DNA from: Eublepharis macularius
Lineage: Eukaryota > Chordata > Lepidosauria > Squamata > Eublepharidae
Assembly: GCF_028583425.1 (NCBI RefSeq)
Contig: NC_072793.1
Coordinates: forward strand, 172,833,681 to 172,897,680
Length of the DNA stretch: 64,000 nucleotides
Direction of reading: 5' to 3'
Made by a program: the position numbers and the translations under genes. The notes under the pieces were generated by a model that was not told the DNA's origin, searched no databases, and saw nothing but the letters and a program-made list of their open reading frames with translations. Positions 33,835-43,843 of this stretch are shown one piece after another. Position 1 is the stretch's first letter, and each line of letters starts with the position of its first letter.

Positions 33835-34306
33835 GGACCTCCTTGGGGCCAGGTATCTCTAGCAGATATTTTCCTGCTGAGCAAAGTGCCCTCCAGGGAA
33901 TATAAAGTGAGAGGCAGTCCCAAAGGTTTGCTGGTCCCAGACCACTAAGGGCCTTAAAGGTCAAAACCAGCACCTTGAAACTGACCTGGAATTCCACTGG
34001 GAACTATTGCAGCTGGTGCAAGACAGGCATCATATAAGCCTGGAGCGGCATCTCAGTCAGAGGCCACGCTGCTGCATTCTGGACCAGCTGTAATCTCCGG
34101 AGCAGGCCCAAGGGCAGGCCAGCATAGAATGAGTTACAGCAGTCCTGAAGCCTTGAGGTGACCATTGCATGGATCACTGCTTCAAGGTCACAGCGTGAGA
34201 TGCAGGGGGCAAGCTGCCTAACCAGGCGAAGACAGTAAAATCCCGATCTGGCAACCGCCATGCTCTGGGCCTCCATAGATAAGGAGGTGTCTAAGACCAC
34301 ACCCTC
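33835..34306 (-). repeat. L2-like LINE fragment
   Basis: Minus-strand reading contains VIHAMVTSRLQDCCNSFYAG and RRLQLVQNAAA, typical of the L2 ORF2 C-terminal region. It is diverged and truncated. Confidence 0.65.
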
Positions 34307-34449
34307 TGTGGAGAAATCCAAGATAGTTTACAAAAAGATAAAAGGTAGCAAAATTACCAAAAAAACCCAGAAATGTTTCCTTCCAGCCCTGCTGGAGGAG
34401 GAATCACCAAATTTCTCCTTATGCACATCACAGTTGGACCGTTCCTCAC

Positions 34450-34528
34450 CTGAGCTGCCTGCATGTTAAATGTTTCCACTCCACCACAAATAGGAAATGA
34501 TCTGGAATGTGGCTCCGACGCTCTTCCA
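34450..34528 (-). CDS. KRAB-ZNF gene C, exon 2 with start codon
   Basis: A 79-nt exon with donor 'GCTCAG|gtgaggaa'. The acceptor AG used as the first option in A ('cacag') is changed here ('gcat'), leaving the next one ('attcag'), which is conserved in all four genes. The only ATG (complement of 34462-34464, A at -3) gives MQAAQ in phase 0 with KRAB. Confidence 0.72.
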
Positions 34529-34939
34529 CTGAATGCGAGGGAGATAAATTTATTTATTTATTTATTTGTTTACTTTGCTTATACCCTGCCTTTCTTCCCA
34601 ACAGGAAGAATTCTTCTCCTCTGTTCTGTTCTGTTCTCACAACAACAATCTTTGCTTTTAGACCCAAACGGTACCATATTTAGCGATCTGATCACTGATT
34701 AACTGACCTGCTTTGGAAGACAGATGGATTAGAAATGAAAAGTAGAAAGACATACATCACACAACAGATATGCACGTTACATTAACAAAACAATAAAATT
34801 AGGAAAAGTACAAAAGACACAGAGAAATCAAAATTTTAAAGAAATGTTAAGTGTAAAATAAAATTTGAGAATAAACGAAATGTAAATATTTGCAAAAAAT
34901 GTAAAGCAGTCTGATTATTTGCCACTTAGCCCCCAGTTT

Positions 34940-35900
34940 CTACCGCTCTCTTGCTGTCATTGCTCCTCCCCCAAGAAACAACACCCCTTCCCCTCTGCCC
35001 CGGTAAACATTATGGTCCCCAAAAGGTCTCCAAAACAGGGTTGCAAAAGCTTCTGCGCAGAGACATTTGGGACATCGGGAAGGGCCTGAGGCAGAAAGGC
35101 GAACCTGCAATGGACCCCCAACTTCCCCATTTCCCAGTTGGGGGTCCAACTCGCCCAGTTTCACTATTAGAGCTCTGCCTCTCACCAGGAAGACCAACAG
35201 TGCAATTCTATGCAGAGTGACTCCAATCTAAACCTATTGATTTCAGTGGGCTTAGACTGGAGTAAGTCTACTGTACTTACATAAGGAGGATCCCCCCCAC
35301 ACACGCCCAAGGCCCGAAGCCTGAGGCGCAGCCAGCAAGGAGGGGCCGGGATGTTCCTGTCTTGCGCCCACCCTGGGAAAGCAGCCCGGGATTTTATCAA
35401 GCCGACCAGCAGCAATCCACCCCCCCCCACCCCCACATGAGCGGGAGAGTTTGAGATGCATTTGGGCAGAAAGCTAACGGCAAAAAAACCGAGTGGAAAT
35501 GGGAGAGAGGGGAGAGGGAATAGAACTCGAATATTATTTTACGCCCCCCACCCCACACCCCCCCCCGCCATCCCCTTACACACAATCTCACGGGCCATGC
35601 AAAAAGTCTGCCATCACGCCAACATTTCTGCATGTTGCAATGCAAAAATCCTACCCCCCCCCCCCAATATCTGCCCCTCCAAAGCCCCTTCGAGCTCACC
35701 AGATCCGGCCGACCCTTCTGGAAGCAGCAGCCCGGGAGCCTGCAAGGCCTGGGGGAAGAGCAAGGAAGAGCTTTTCCACGTGTCCCTCGGGGGTGCCTCC
35801 CTAGGGCTGTGGATCTCCCTCCCTTTAACTCTTGGGTCCCGTCTGCCCAATTAAAGATATCCGGGAGAGAGAATGCCAAGGGGGCCTCCTGGGAAAAGTT
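34940..35900 (-). promoter_or_regulatory. Gene C GC-rich promoter block and non-coding exon 1
   Basis: Aligned with the blocks of A, B and D. The exon 1 donor is 'CGGATCTG|gtgagctcg' with the exon edge at 35700, and the exon extends to about 35830. A short MITE-like insertion with 'gtgcaattctatgcagagtg' near 35206-35285 is present only in this copy. Confidence 0.55.
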
Positions 35901-36108
35901 GGACAAGAAAAGTCACTTTGCGTCAATGTGACAACCCACCACACATCATGCAACTATACTGTGCTTATTTTAATGAAATGGTGCAAAACTTATAATAATA
36001 AAAGAAACTGAAGGAGGAAGGATGTGGTTTTTATGAGGAAACTAAAAGCTATAAGAATATAATAGAGGAAGTCCAGCAAAGGAGAGAGTCACGAGAGAAA
36101 CATAGATC

Positions 36109-37035
36109 CAGAGGAGTTAGCCGTGTTAGTCTGTAGTAGCAAAATCAAAAAGAGTCCAATAGCATCTTTAAGACTAACCAATTTTATTGTAGCATAAGCT
36201 TTCGAGAATCAAGTTCTCTTCGTCAGATGCATGATCCAAACTGGCCAAATACAGAAGAGGAGGGGAGAGAGGGGAAAGAAGGGGACATATATCACAAGGG
36301 GACAGGATGCAATTAGCGGGGAGGCAACCCAAACATTCCTTTGCTAGTAAATGTAAACATCTCCTTTTTCAGCAGCGGGAGGCTACTGAATTGGAATCCA
36401 TATGCAAATTTGACTCTGTCAAGCTGGGACTGAATAGAGACTATGAATGATGTATTGTCGAAGGCTTTCACGGCCGGAGAACGATGGTTGTTGGGGGTTT
36501 TCCGGGCTGTATTGCCGTGGTCTTGGCATTGTAGTTCCTGACGTTTCGCCAGCAGCTGTGGCTGGCATCTTCACCTCTGAAGATGCCAGCCACAGCTGCT
36601 GGCGAAACGTCAGGAACTACAATGCCAAGACCACGGCAATACAGCCCGGAAAACCCCCAACAACCATAGAGACTATGAATGGTTATCACATTATCACAGG
36701 TAACAGATTTCCTTTACAGAGGCGTGATCTGGGGGAGCCCAGTGACGCCTGGTGTGGGCTTTCGGGGACCACAGTTCTCTTTGTCAGATGCATCTGGCAG
36801 GGAGAGCTGTGGTTATCGAAGGCTTATACTACATAGGAATTGGATGTTTTTACTGCTGCAAACTAACACGGCAAACTGACTCCACACCAAAAGGAGATGT
36901 TTACATTTACTAGCAAAGGAATGTTTGGGTTGCCTCCCCGCTAATTGCATCCTGTCCCCTTGTGATATATGTCCCCTTCTTTCCCCTCTCTCCCCTCCTC
37001 TTCTGTATTTGGCCAGTTTGGATCATGCATCTGAC
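36109..37035. repeat. Large hairpin with arms of about 145 bp
   Basis: The left arm (about 36221-36368) and right arm (about 36889-37035) are inverted copies; both contain 'gaggcaacccaaacattcct' or its complement, with near-perfect identity. The left arm is preceded by the foldback-family head 'gaggagttagccgtgttag' at 36113. The loop carries a second, independent palindrome (36450-36665). Confidence 0.85.
36450..36665. mobile_element. Perfect palindromic repeat with 16-bp target duplication
   Basis: Arms of about 88 bp (36484-36571 and 36579-36667) are exact inverted copies around 'acctct'; each holds 'ttccgggctgtattgccgtg' or its complement. The insertion is flanked by 'atagagactatgaatg' at 36434-36449 and 36666-36681. 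The left arm has an extra tail 'tgtcgaaggctttcacggcc'. No ORF of meaning: the same peptide is read on both strands because of the palindrome. Confidence 0.88.
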
Positions 37036-37046
37036 GAGAGAAACAG

Positions 37047-37352
37047 TAGCCAAAACAAAAAATCGTGATGACCTAACTAACAAGTACAATAATAATTACT
37101 CCCATAACATCATGAGTGTTGTATAAATATTGGAATTGGTACTAGCACTTTATGTTAAAAAAAACCCTGTATGAACTCAACTTATTGTACTGCATTTTGC
37201 AGCTGCCATGGCAAGGTTTGTGTGTGCCTGCAATTAGTTATCTTGAATACTGTTTATAAAATGCATGCTGAAATATTGTATTAATTGGTTTGTGGGAGTA
37301 ATTATTATTGTACTTGTTAGTTAGGTCGTCACGATTTTTTGTCTTGGCTACT
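37047..37352. repeat. Inverted repeat with 60-bp arms
   Basis: The arm at 37047-37105 ('acctaactaacaagtacaat' inside) returns inverted at 37291-37352 around about 185 bp of A/T-rich sequence. It lies inside the LTR-like composite and may record a local inversion-duplication. Confidence 0.75.
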
Positions 37353-37489
37353 ATAATAGAGGAAGTGGCAGGTTCAGTATGAAATGTTCCAGGAATTGTG
37401 CTTTTGCAGTTAGGCTTGCAGGCGTGTGCGTGCGTGCGTGCTAATGTGGGACTAACTATATAAGGTATAAAGCAAATATGAGTAGAGGG

Positions 37490-37728
37490 TAGGGTTGCCA
37501 GCAAGTTGGGAAATTCCTGGAGATCTGGGGGATGAAACCTGGAGAAACCTGGAAAAAGTAGGGTTTGGGGAGGAAAAGGACCTTGGCATGGTATAATTCC
37601 ATAAAGTCCAACGCCCCCCCCCCCCCCGTAGCTATTTTCTCCAGGTGAACTGATCTCTGTGGCCTGGAGACTAGTTGTAATTTCGGGAGATCTCCAGCCA
37701 CTACCTGGAGGCTGGTAACCCTAGTAAG
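37490..37728. mobile_element. MITE with 'agggttgccag' ends
   Basis: Begins 'agggttgccagcaag' and ends 'ggctggtaaccct', with 'ctggagatctgg' and 'ggagatctccagccac' near the ends. A further copy is at 58679-58895 and a partial one near 53330-53450. It is common in reptile DNA and non-coding. Confidence 0.7.
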
Positions 37729-38309
37729 GGGACTAGAGAATTCGAGGAATGGGAGATGTAAACGGGAGGATCAGTAGGCGTACCAGAAAGGATGTACCTC
37801 CTGAGTACCTCAGCCTATGGGGGAAGGGAGAGGGAAATGCGACAGTCAGGGATAGGATGAGTATCAATTGCTATGTATGAACTCTATGCTATAAAAAATT
37901 GTGTAATCTTTGTTCAGGGAACTTGTCTTGCACAATGCTCCCGTTTGTTGCAATAAATCCTTTTGATGTTATACTGGTCTTCAGGGTCCCTTTTTGGGAA
38001 AATAAAAATCTAGACCTCTAAGAAAATCATCTGTGCATCCGTGGTAGGCATAATTCACCCACAAACAAAAGCTAGGTGGGTCAAAATTGGCACCTGGCTT
38101 CAGGATAATAGTAAGAATTGTTGCAACCAAAAAGAAGGGAAAACAGGTCATCCTGAAACAGATTAACTATACAACTTCCCTCTGCTACCTGCATGGAAAG
38201 GAAGGTTTACTCAAGAGAAATCAGGAAAGTGGACATTGCAGCCAGAGAGGGTGGGATTAAACCCTCCTTTACATAAGGGGTTTAACCACAAACCGGACCC
38301 CTCAGAGCT

Positions 38310-38530
38310 GCTGTGGTGGAGTAGTTAGAATGGTCTATGTTAGTAGTTAGAATAGGTGGTTAGACTAGGGTCAAGGGGGCCTGGGTTTGAATACCCGCTT
38401 TGCCAGGGAAGGTTGGTGGCTGACTTTGGCCCAGGCACACGCTTTCAGCCAGCTCTACCTCACAGGGTGAGTGTGAAAGTGCTGAAGGAGAACTTAGCAA
38501 AATATTGAACGATTTCCATCATCCTGGATT
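38310..38530 (+). repeat. tRNA-derived SINE (unit C spacer copy)
   Basis: The positional counterpart of 10388-10560, with a small local duplication of 'tagtagttagaat' near 38325-38355. Confidence 0.6.
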
Positions 38531-38749
38531 GAAGGCTGAAACTGAGGTTTCCTCACTTTGTACTTTCTAAGAACCCAACAGGATGCCCCGGTCAGGAAAG
38601 TAATACACAGTTCTTAACATGTTGTATTGTTACAGCCATAATTTCTTAGTCCTTCTAGGCTTTAAATGATTTACAGACCCTCCACTGTGGCAGACTTACT
38701 TCAGCCTTTCATATTCTACAGCCTAGTGAACTTTGTCTGTAGTTCTCAG

Positions 38750-38872
38750 GGCCAAGCTACAAGTGACGAATGACACTTGAATGGCAAGTGTATTTCTTCC
38801 TGTTCACTTGCCCTCCACTCAATCCACTTGCCGTTCAAGTGTCATTCGTCACTTGTAGCTTGGCCCTCAGAC
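38750..38872. mobile_element. Palindromic MITE, 'gggccaagctaca' family
   Basis: Arms of about 43 bp starting 'agggccaagctacaagtgac'. The spacer reads in the opposite sense to the copy at 10266-10387, so the two are the same element in opposite orientation. Confidence 0.78.
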
Positions 38873-39522
38873 AAGATATCTGTGTAGCTGTTGAGGTCAA
38901 CATGTCTGTTGGCAAGAGATAACCTTGCTCTGCAATTTCTCACCATTCTTATACATTTTGGTTTATTTTCACCACAGGAAAAATTGGCTAGAACCTTTTA
39001 ACTCAACCTCATCCCTTATGTAGAACTCCTCGTGGGGTTCAAGCAGGGAAACTCCGTGTGGAAGTCCCATTGCCACTGCGCTTTATGAGCCACTGCTTTA
39101 GCCACAGGGAAAGCATACAAGCCCCTCTCCATGAATAATGAAGAAAATTACTTTCTTTTTTATTGCATCTGAGGAAGTGAGCTCTGGTTATTGCCAGAAA
39201 TCCTCCCCCAATCTTTTTACAACAGAATTTAAGCTTGTCACTAGCTAGCATAATTCATCAGTAAAGCTGGGGGCTTACTAATTGGCCCCCAGCTCCAGGA
39301 GGATCGTGAGCAGTGAAGGGCCAAAAATGATGAGAGTTGGAGCTCCGTGGCCCACATTGCCCCAAGAAACCTTCCCCCATCCCTCCACTTTTTGCATGAG
39401 AAGGTCCTCTCTTTGTGTCGCCAACATACTGTAAAAGCTGATGGCACCATTCTTTTGGGTATCAAATACTACCAGGACAGTACTTCAGGTGCATTTTATG
39501 TCTATGTTGGAGTAAATACAAA

Positions 39523-40582
39523 AAACAACAAATTGAAACTGAACCCAGACAAGACTGAAGTGATGCTTTTTGGGAAGGCAGAGATCTTGAAGGACATTGT
39601 ACTCCCCACTTTCAATGGAGTTCATCTGACCCTTGCAGACTCAGTTAAAAGCCTAGGGATTATACTGGATCCAGTGTTATTACTAGAAAAACAAGTTAAC
39701 GCAGTGGCAAAAAATGCTTTCTACAGCTTCACTCTAGCCTGGAAGATGGTATCTTATCTTGACACTGCTGACCTGGCCACTTGGATCCATGCTATGGTAA
39801 CATCAATGCTCTATACATTGGCCTCCCATCTAAGTTAACTAGGACATTCCAATTAGTGCAAAATGCTGCAGCTCGATTGTTATCAGGAGCGAGCAGGAGT
39901 ATGAACATCACTCCCATCCTACAGTCGCTCCACTGGCTACCCATCATTTACCATGCTCAGTTCAAACTATTAGCTATTACATACAAAGTCCTTCACGGAT
40001 TTGGTCCAGTATACCTACAGGACTGCCTATGTTCCTCCACGGCAGCTTTGCTCATCTGAACAGGGTCTCCTGCAGATGCCAGGCTGCACACGGGCAAAGT
40101 CAGCAGCAGCCCATACACGGGCATTCTCTGTGGTGACCCCTATCCTGTGGAATGACCTGCCTGAAGAAGTCAGAAGAGCCCCCACTCTCCTGGCTTTCCA
40201 TAATTGATGCAAAACCGAACTATTCAAAAAGGCTTTTTACTCAAATAGGAGGGCTGTATTGTAGGGATGGGGTCTCAGATGCTTCACTAACGAGTTGGGG
40301 ATCATAGACTTCATCACCATTTTGGCCTTATGTACTCCTATGTATAACCAGTGCTTCATGTTGTCTGATGTTAGTCCTAGAACTGATGTTTTATTTCAGT
40401 ATTTTTTCTACTCTGCCTTGGATCCTTGCTAATGCTACGTCTTTTAAACTTGTATCTGTTTACCTTATATTGTATTGAAATGTATTTACTTGATACTGAT
40501 TGTATTAACCTCATACTGTGTAATCCAACTTGAGCCTCAGTGAGAAAGGCGGACTATAAATGACAAATAAAAACAAATAAAA
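39523..40582 (+). mobile_element. L2-clade LINE, 5'-truncated
   Basis: It encodes, with breaks, KLNPDKTEVMLFGKAEIL, DSVKSLGIILDP, WIHAMVTSML, QLVQNAAARLL, LHWLPI and FSVVTPILWNDLPEEVR, the C-terminal half of L2 ORF2. It ends in 'gagaaaggcggactataaat' and an A-rich tail. Units A and B show the unfilled site ('aaatacaac' to 'tctttcctgttggc' near 11070). It is dead, with only the 3' end present. Confidence 0.85.
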
Positions 40583-40664
40583 TCTTTCCTGTTGGCTTTG
40601 AATTACAGAGCTATGCTTTTTCTTACAAAAGAAAAAGGTGCAAGTATTTCATAGACTAAATCAG

Positions 40665-41010
40665 AGGTCTCCAGTGTGGAACCCGTAGGTGCCATGGTGC
40701 CCAGCCACACCTTTCCTTTGCTCCTACCAAGTGTTTTTAGAAAGTGGGCAGAGCCAGGTAGGGCTTTTGACCAGCAAGGCTTCTGATTGGCCATGGGATA
40801 TCTGATTGGCTGGGCAGAATTTTTAAAAGCATTGAAGCAGCTGCCACCACAGTCACAAGGATCTTCACTGTGTGACTGAAGGTCAACTGGGGTAGCCATT
40901 TTGTGAGCGGCTCCTCCATCTGTGGCAGCCATTTTGTGGCTGTGCCCATTCTACTGTGTCAGAATTCCAAAGGTGCTCATGGACTCAAAAAGGTTGGGGA
41001 CCCCTACACT
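40665..41010. mobile_element. hAT-like MITE (unit D copy)
   Basis: Ends 'aggttggggacccctaca' and shares the full body with 11602-11945. Inherited with the unit. Confidence 0.68.
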
Positions 41011-41954
41011 AAATAGTGAAAATCTGGGGAAAGCACACACACACACAAACAGAAAAATGAGAAAATATACGAACCTGCTTTATTAACTTAGTTGTTCAAC
41101 ACAAATGAAGGAAAGAAGACAATATTGCCATTTGCTTTTTATTACTTACTTTTATTTATGTATTTTATTTATACTTACTATTTTGCCTGTTAGCCTAAGC
41201 AGAGAATGTATATGCTTTATTTTGACAGGATGCAGAATGCACTCTGAACTGCCATTTAAAAATAAATTTCCAGCACCACCTCCTCTAATTTCCTACATCA
41301 TTTTTGTTTACTCAAAATTCAACACTGAAGAAATGAAATCTATTTTTATCTGTGATTTCCAAGGCCAGCTGTGCTGTTTCCAAAGACCTGATGAGATTGG
41401 GTGAGCCTGGGCTGTCCAGGCCAAGGTATGGAAAGGTAGGTCAGGCGTGTGTCCTTTCTGTGACACTGCGCTGAAATGGTTCCTTTGATATCTAGATTGT
41501 TACCCTCAGGGAAACTTCCCATCTTCCAGTTGACACCTTCCCCATCTCTTTCCTCCATCTTGCCACCCCAAGAGCAGGACGCTCGCTTCTCTATCACCAT
41601 ACATTGTGGATAAGGTTGTTAGTTTAAAATGTTCACTCTACAGTCTGCAGCCCTTTGGAAATGAGCAACCTTAGAACAGCCCCTGCTTTGGGGGAACTGT
41701 GTAGGTACATTTCTAAGAAATTAAACAAATAGGGATATTGGATGCCATTAGTAACATCGGTTTCTCAGCCAAGCCCTGTAGCATAAACATTGTTCTTTTA
41801 ATGCTTATAGATCATCTACCCATTGTACAGAGCTTATGAGTAAACAATATAAATGTGATTCTGTTTACCACAAATATCTTAAGCACTCCATTCGTTGCTT
41901 CCCTGATGTTTACTAAGGTTTGAGGGCTCACAGGGAAAAAAATTCTAATTAATC

Positions 41955-42141
41955 ATTACATAATTGCAGACTCCAACTCTGACGATTCTTCCTTTTTATG
42001 CATTCTTTGAAGGGATGTAAAAGTGTCTCTCCATCTGAGGCTCTTTCCCCGTTCCCTGCATTTATGTGGCTTCTCCTTTATATGGATTCTTTTGTGTAAT
42101 TTAAGCTGTGTGCTGTAATGGAAGCTATCTCCACACTGCAA
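41955..42141 (-). pseudogene. Out-of-frame last two fingers of gene D
   Basis: After the frame break, another frame encodes LQCGDSFHYSTQLKLHKRIH and a last finger with HKCRERGKSLRWRDTF, whose second cysteine is arginine, then KKEESSELESAIM and stop. It is the former C-terminus, like the EEEESSD ends of B and C. Confidence 0.82.
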
Positions 42142-43777
42142 GATTTATATAGCTTTTTTCCTGTGTGGGTTCGTTTATGCATACTAAAGCTTGAGCTCCG
42201 ATTGAAGCTTTTCCCACACTCCAGGCATTGATACGGTTTCACTCCTGCATGGAGTCTTTCATGTGATTTAAGGTAACTGTTGATACGGAAACTCTTTCCA
42301 CACTCCAAGCATTTATATGGCTTCTCCCCTGTGTGGATTTTCTGATGGGAAATGAGGCGTGCATTGTAAAGGAAGGTCTTCCCACACACCAGGCATTTAT
42401 ATAGCTTCTCTCCTGTGTGAATTCTTTGATGCATAGTAAGATAGGACTTTTCATAGAAGCTTTTCCCACAATCCATGCATTTATACAGCTTTTCTCCTTT
42501 GTGGATTCTTTGATGAATTTTAAGGCTTGAAGTAAATGTGAAGGTTTTCCCACACTCCAGGCATTTACATGGCTTCTCCCCTGTATGAATTCTTTCATGC
42601 ACTTTAAGGTATGAGTTGCTACTGAAACCCTTTCCACACTCCAAGCATTTATATGGCTTTTCTCCCGTGTGGCAGTTTTGGTGTGCAGTCAGGTGTGAGC
42701 CCTGACTGAAGCCTTTCCCACATTCATGGCATTTATACGGTTTCTCACCAGAATGGGTTCTTTGGTGGGAAGTCAGGTGCGGTCTCTGACTGAAGCATTT
42801 CCCACATATTGTGCACTGGTATGGTTTCTCCCCAGAGTGGATTCTCCGGTGGGCAGTGAGAGCTGACCTCCCATTGAAGGTCATTCCGCACTCCAAGCAC
42901 CCATATGGTCTCTCCCCTGTGTGAATTCTCCGATGGGCAGTGAGGCTTGTGCTGTGACTAAACGTCTTTCCACACTCCAAGCACTCATACGGCTTTTCCA
43001 TGCTATGGATTCTTTGATGGGAAGTGAGGCCTGCGCTGTGACGGAATCTTTTTCCACACTGCAAGCATTTGTAAGGTTTCTCCCCTGTGTGAATTCTTTG
43101 ATGGCTACTAAGGTTACTTTTGACACTGAAGCTTTTACTGCACTGCAAGCATTTGTAAAGTTTCTCCCCTATGTGAATTATTTGATGAAAGGCATGTGTT
43201 CCACTCTGACTGTAGTTCTTTCCAAATTCTAAGCATTTATATGGTTTCTCCTTTGAATGGAGAATTGTATTACACCTGATCCCCTTCCTGCACTCTGGGC
43301 ACTGACATTGCTCTTGCCCAGTATGATGTGTTTGATGGGAAGGAAGGGTTTCACTCAGATCAGAGCTACTTCCACAATCTGAACTTTCAAATGGTTTCTC
43401 CCCCATATGGATTCTCTGATGAGAAGTGAGGCTTACAAGACTGCTGAAAGCGTTTCCACATTCGGAACATATATAACACTCATCTGATGGGTGGATTCTC
43501 TGAGGGGAAATAAATTTGGATTCTCTTTGCAATCCTACTCCATTTTCAGAAAGCTGATTCCTCCCCTTTCCTTTGAGATATTCTTCTTCAGCTGCCTTTC
43601 CAAGCAAGCCGTCTGCTTCAAAAACTACAGACTGATTCCCCAACTTCTCCACTTGCTTCTCCTCCTGTCTCTTTGATCCTTCTTCATTCCCAGAAGGCTC
43701 TTCCTCCACTTCATGGCTGGTTGTTTCAAAAGACATCACATGTCTCTTGCTATAATGCTTGTCACCCTGTCTGTCAC
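42078..43777 (-). CDS. KRAB-ZNF gene D, zinc-finger exon
   Basis: The last exon of gene D, predicted at 642 aa with exons 2-4. The acceptor '...tgttccaccag' precedes GT-GAC (GDRQGDKHYSKRH). The ORF runs a few codons further upstream (GVFVPP), but these are intronic. The linker has VEEEPSGNEEGSKRQEE. There are 16 in-frame finger repeats, 13 with full Cys2-His2. Repeat 2 is ESSDC-type, repeat 3 lacks its helix, and repeat 4 has F for C. After finger 16 the frame shifts: 'tataaatcttgcag' lacks one base against the normal TAT AAA TGC CTG CAG. This adds 20 foreign residues (SCSVEIASITAHSL...) before a stop and loses two fingers. The helices diverge from B and C, so the target is probably different. 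Confidence 0.93.
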
Positions 43778-43843
43778 CTGGTGGAACAAATACTCCCAAT
43801 TAGTCAATCATCTGCAATCATGTTGCGTTAACTTTTTGGAAGA

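Larger units (their letters stand above)
32300..34306. mobile_element. Composite insertion in gene C intron 2
   Basis: In A, B and D the sequence runs directly from 'ccctctttct' to 'gtggagaaatccaagatg'. In C it is split by about 2 kb: a junction motif with a hairpin, a GA-rich minisatellite, a solo LTR on the minus strand, more minisatellite, and an L2-like piece on the minus strand. The parts are listed separately. Confidence 0.75.
36008..38019. mobile_element. LTR-like composite with nested foldbacks, upstream of gene C
   Basis: Units A and C match on both sides, but C has about 2 kb between 'aataataaaagaaa' and 'catctgtgcat', flanked by 'aagaaa' (36002-36007, 38020-38025). The right part (37735-38010) has an LTR-like 3' portion: 'caataaatccttttgatgtt' then 'cttcagggtcccttttt', like an R-U5 of a gamma-type LTR. 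The inside is filled with foldback repeats and a MITE, and no retroviral genes were seen. The call of an old LTR broken by later insertions is tentative. Confidence 0.4.
21191..40600 (-). repeat. Tandem duplication unit C
   Basis: The third and longest unit, containing gene C. Its extra length over unit B is explained by insertions that the other units lack: a solo LTR, a foldback dimer, BovB, a SINE, a minisatellite composite, a 2-kb LTR-like composite with nested palindromes, and an L2. Confidence 0.7.

Noticed and set aside
36468-36836. Conserved protein read on both strands near 36500-36700
   Set aside because: The identical peptides on both strands come from the exact palindrome, not from coding constraint.
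43777-43799. Extra N-terminal residues MGVFVPP of the gene D finger ORF
   Set aside because: They lie upstream of a conserved splice acceptor and are intronic.
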